A program made the position numbers and the translations under genes. Shown here piece after piece: positions 37,138 to 38,716 of a stretch of 38,716 bases of DNA. Source of the stretch: an uncultured Atopobiaceae bacterium (GTDB lineage Bacteria > Actinomycetota > Coriobacteriia > Coriobacteriales > Atopobiaceae). The stretch spans positions 1-38,716 of the forward strand of contig CANPVI010000002.1 in assembly GCA_947581665.1 (NCBI GenBank), in the 5' to 3' direction. The notes under the pieces were generated by a model. It was given only the letters and a program-made list of their open reading frames with translations, did not search any database and had not been told where the DNA came from. The number at the start of each line of letters is the position of its first letter. The stretch's first letter is position 1.

Positions 37138-37415
37138 GGTGCGGCGTGAGGGCTCGAGGGTCCAGTGGATCCTCGAGAGCGCATGGCTACGAACCCAAGC
37201 CATAGCGCCATGCGCACAGTCGACGCAAAATCGCTTTGCGATTTTGCTGGCCTGCGCTCCCTTCGGTCGCTCCGGCCCGCGAGGAGCCACAAGGGCTCCT
37301 CGCGCTCTCGGGTTCGAATCCCTCACGCTACGTCAATAGCTCCGGCTCTTCGCAAGATTCGCGAGCCTTTGCATTCTCGAGGATTCACCGGATCCTCGAG
37401 CCCTCACGCCGCACC
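37138..37415. repeat. Long inverted repeat P4 with tRNA-Arg 3'-end sequence in both arms
   Basis: Arms 37138-37182 and 37371-37415, 40 of 45 complementary; both contain ggtgcggcgtgaggg / ccctcacgccgcacc. Confidence 0.93.
37220..37325 (-). repeat. Element B: inverted copy of Element A architecture
   Basis: Minus strand: gagggattcgaacccgag-agcgcgaggagcc cttgt ggctcctcgcg-ggccggagcg...-gccag-[caaaatcgc aaa gcgattttg]-cgtcga. Confidence 0.85.
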
Positions 37416-37474
37416 GGAAAACGCAAAGGGCCCGGCTTTGCCGGGCCCATGCGTTCTCTGGTGCGGCGTGAGGG
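37401..37474. repeat. Palindrome P3: tRNA-Arg 3' end mirrored around its terminator
   Basis: Arms 37401-37424 and 37451-37474 (22 of 24 complementary) around gggcccggc-ttt-gccgggccc. Confidence 0.94.
37420..37448 (-). terminator. Terminator of tRNA-Arg
   Basis: Minus strand GGGCCCGGC-AAA-GCCGGGCCC-TTTGCGTTTT. Confidence 0.85.
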
Positions 37475-37535
37475 ATTCGAACCCCCGACGTTCTGATTCG
37501 TAGTCAGGCCCTCTATCCAGCTGAGGTAACGCCGC
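37459..37535 (-). tRNA. tRNA-Arg(ACG)
   Basis: Minus strand GCGGCGTTACCTCAGCTGGATAGAGGGCCTGACTACGAATCAGAACGTCGGGGGTTCGAATCCCTCACGCCGCACCA; anticodon loop CTACGAA. Confidence 0.98.
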
Positions 37536-37641
37536 ATTGGAGTTTGAAGTATGGGAGCACGTCGGGCGAGTGTCAAGCCAAAAGGGCTGCTCCGCGCCCT
37601 CATCACACATCGCGGGGCGTGCGGCCAAAAGGCGGGAGGCG

Positions 37642-38536
37642 CTAATGCACGCGCCAGAAACCGCTGCGTCGGCTACCCACGCGCTCGAGCTTGCCGGTGC
37701 GCTGGAGCTCGGCGATGTGACGGGCGCAGGTGCGCGGTGACATGCCGAGGGCCTCGGCCGCCTCGGCGATCGTGGCCTCCGGCCGCTCGAGGAAGTAGGC
37801 GAGTACGCGCTCGGGTCGTCCTGCGGGCGTGACGCCGCGGTTGAGCTTGTGCTCGAGGCGTCTGAGTCTCGGCGAGGCATCCCAGCATGAAGGTCGCATA
37901 GGGCGCGTCGTTGATCCTCCGACGCGATTCCGAGGCGGCCTCACGCTGCTGCGCGGCGCGATCCATCAGCACTTGCTCGAGCTCACCCCAGCGAAAGACC
38001 TGATTCCAGCGGGCGAGCATGAGGCGGTGCCAGAGCACTCCGGTGAAGCCCGAGGCACGGGCAAAGGGCTGGATGTAGTCGTACTCGTAGCGAAACACCG
38101 AGCTCGCGACGAGCGGGTGGAGATCGGTGCGGGCGTACCAGTCGAGCAGCGCCTCGAGCAGATGCGAGACGCGCGAAGCCGGCGCAGCCGCGTCCTCGGG
38201 AAGGGAGGCGCCCGCGTCCCGCGTACGCCAGACATCCCATGAGCCCAGGGCATCGGCGATGTGGGTGTTCAGGCGCATGAGGTCGGAAAGCGACGTGGGA
38301 TCGTAGGTGTCGAGCTTCACGCACGCCGCCTTCACCATCTCCGCCACGGCCGGGTCCTGGGCGGCGCCGATACCGCTCGCCTCGACGAGCTCGCGAAGCT
38401 GCGATGCGTGGATCTCGTGCGCGAGGGCGAGGTCACGCGGCGGCACCCGCTCCTCGAACGAGCCCACGAGCGTCCCCACCTCCACGCAGAGCCGCGTGAT
38501 GGGCGGGGTGATCGCGATGGGAGGCGCGTACTTCAT
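37642..38536 (-). pseudogene. Fic-like protein with degenerate catalytic motif and apparent frameshift before a C-terminal HTH
   Basis: MKYAPPIAITPPITRLCVEVGTLVGSFEE...FRYEYDYIQPFARASGFTGVLWHRLMLARW aligns by eye with the Fic HPFxDGNGRxGRLW region; the HTH ([48 protein letters not shown]) is in a different frame (37642-37944) from the N-terminal ORF (which runs to 37673). Confidence 0.7.
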
Positions 38537-38598
38537 GAAGCCGAGTCGCTCCTTTTCCTGGGAAGGATGAAACGGACGCGTCGCGCGGAATGGATGAG

Positions 38599-38641
38599 CG
38601 AGGACCGCGGTGCCCAAGGGGGAGGGGCACCGCGGTCCTCG
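38599..38641. repeat. Strong hairpin downstream of the partial membrane-protein gene
   Basis: cgaggaccgcggtgccc / gggcaccgcggtcctcg, 17-bp arms with a 9-nt loop; no T-tract on either side. Confidence 0.85.
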
Positions 38642-38650
38642 GGAGAGTGG

Positions 38651-38716
38651 CTAGAAGATGCCGACGAGGGCACCGAGGATGCCCACGGCGAAGAGCCCGA
38701 CGATGATGGCGATCGG
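38651..38716 (-). CDS. C-terminal end of a membrane protein (5' part outside window)
   Basis: Minus strand reads ...PIAIIVGLFAVGILGALVGIF-stop, a TM helix; open to the window edge. Confidence 0.5.
   Translation of the reverse strand, partial: PIAIIVGLFAVGILGALVGIF

Noticed and set aside
36637-37326. 229-aa minus-strand ORF with GDSNPR, GELGIR, RVRIPSSAP strings
   Set aside because: These strings are translations of tRNA T-arm sequence, a known source of spurious proteins; the ORF spans the tRNA-Ser gene and palindromes and is not a credible gene.
36748-37458. CRISPR-like array between the two tRNAs
   Set aside because: Repeats are inverted and nested, with no regular direct repeat-spacer periodicity and no cas genes in the window.
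36748-37458. Integrative-element att-site remnants
   Set aside because: Repeated tRNA 3' ends would fit attL/attR scars, but no integrase or phage remnants are visible and the copies are mirrored around terminators, not direct repeats flanking cargo. Kept only as an alternative to test.

Overview
High-GC actinobacterial chromosomal segment. Gene content and order (ftsH-hpt-tilS; tsaE/tsaB-rimI-tsaD; alr-nnr-acpS-glmS-glmM-rpsI-rplM; ssrA; smpB; ftsEX) suggest a Coriobacteriia-like host, but this is inference because no database was searched. Most coding content is housekeeping. The features needing explanation are mostly intergenic: (1) three consecutive long hairpins between ssrA (tmRNA) and a rubredoxin-like gene, two of which are inverted copies of one element with compensatory stem changes; (2) a perfect 62-bp palindrome between a flavin reductase gene and the rubredoxin-like gene; (3) a ~710-bp non-coding interval between convergent tRNA-Ser(GCT) and tRNA-Arg(ACG), built from nested palindromes in which tRNA 3'-end sequence is mirrored around transcription terminators, with two inverted copies of a ~105-nt 'anti-T-arm + hairpins' element. 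Notable proteins include a TsaB-RimI-TsaD triple fusion, FtsE with a ~200-residue low-complexity N-terminal extension, a BTAD/SARP-like regulator with its DNA-binding domain at the C-terminus, and a Fic-like protein with a degraded catalytic motif and an apparent frameshift.
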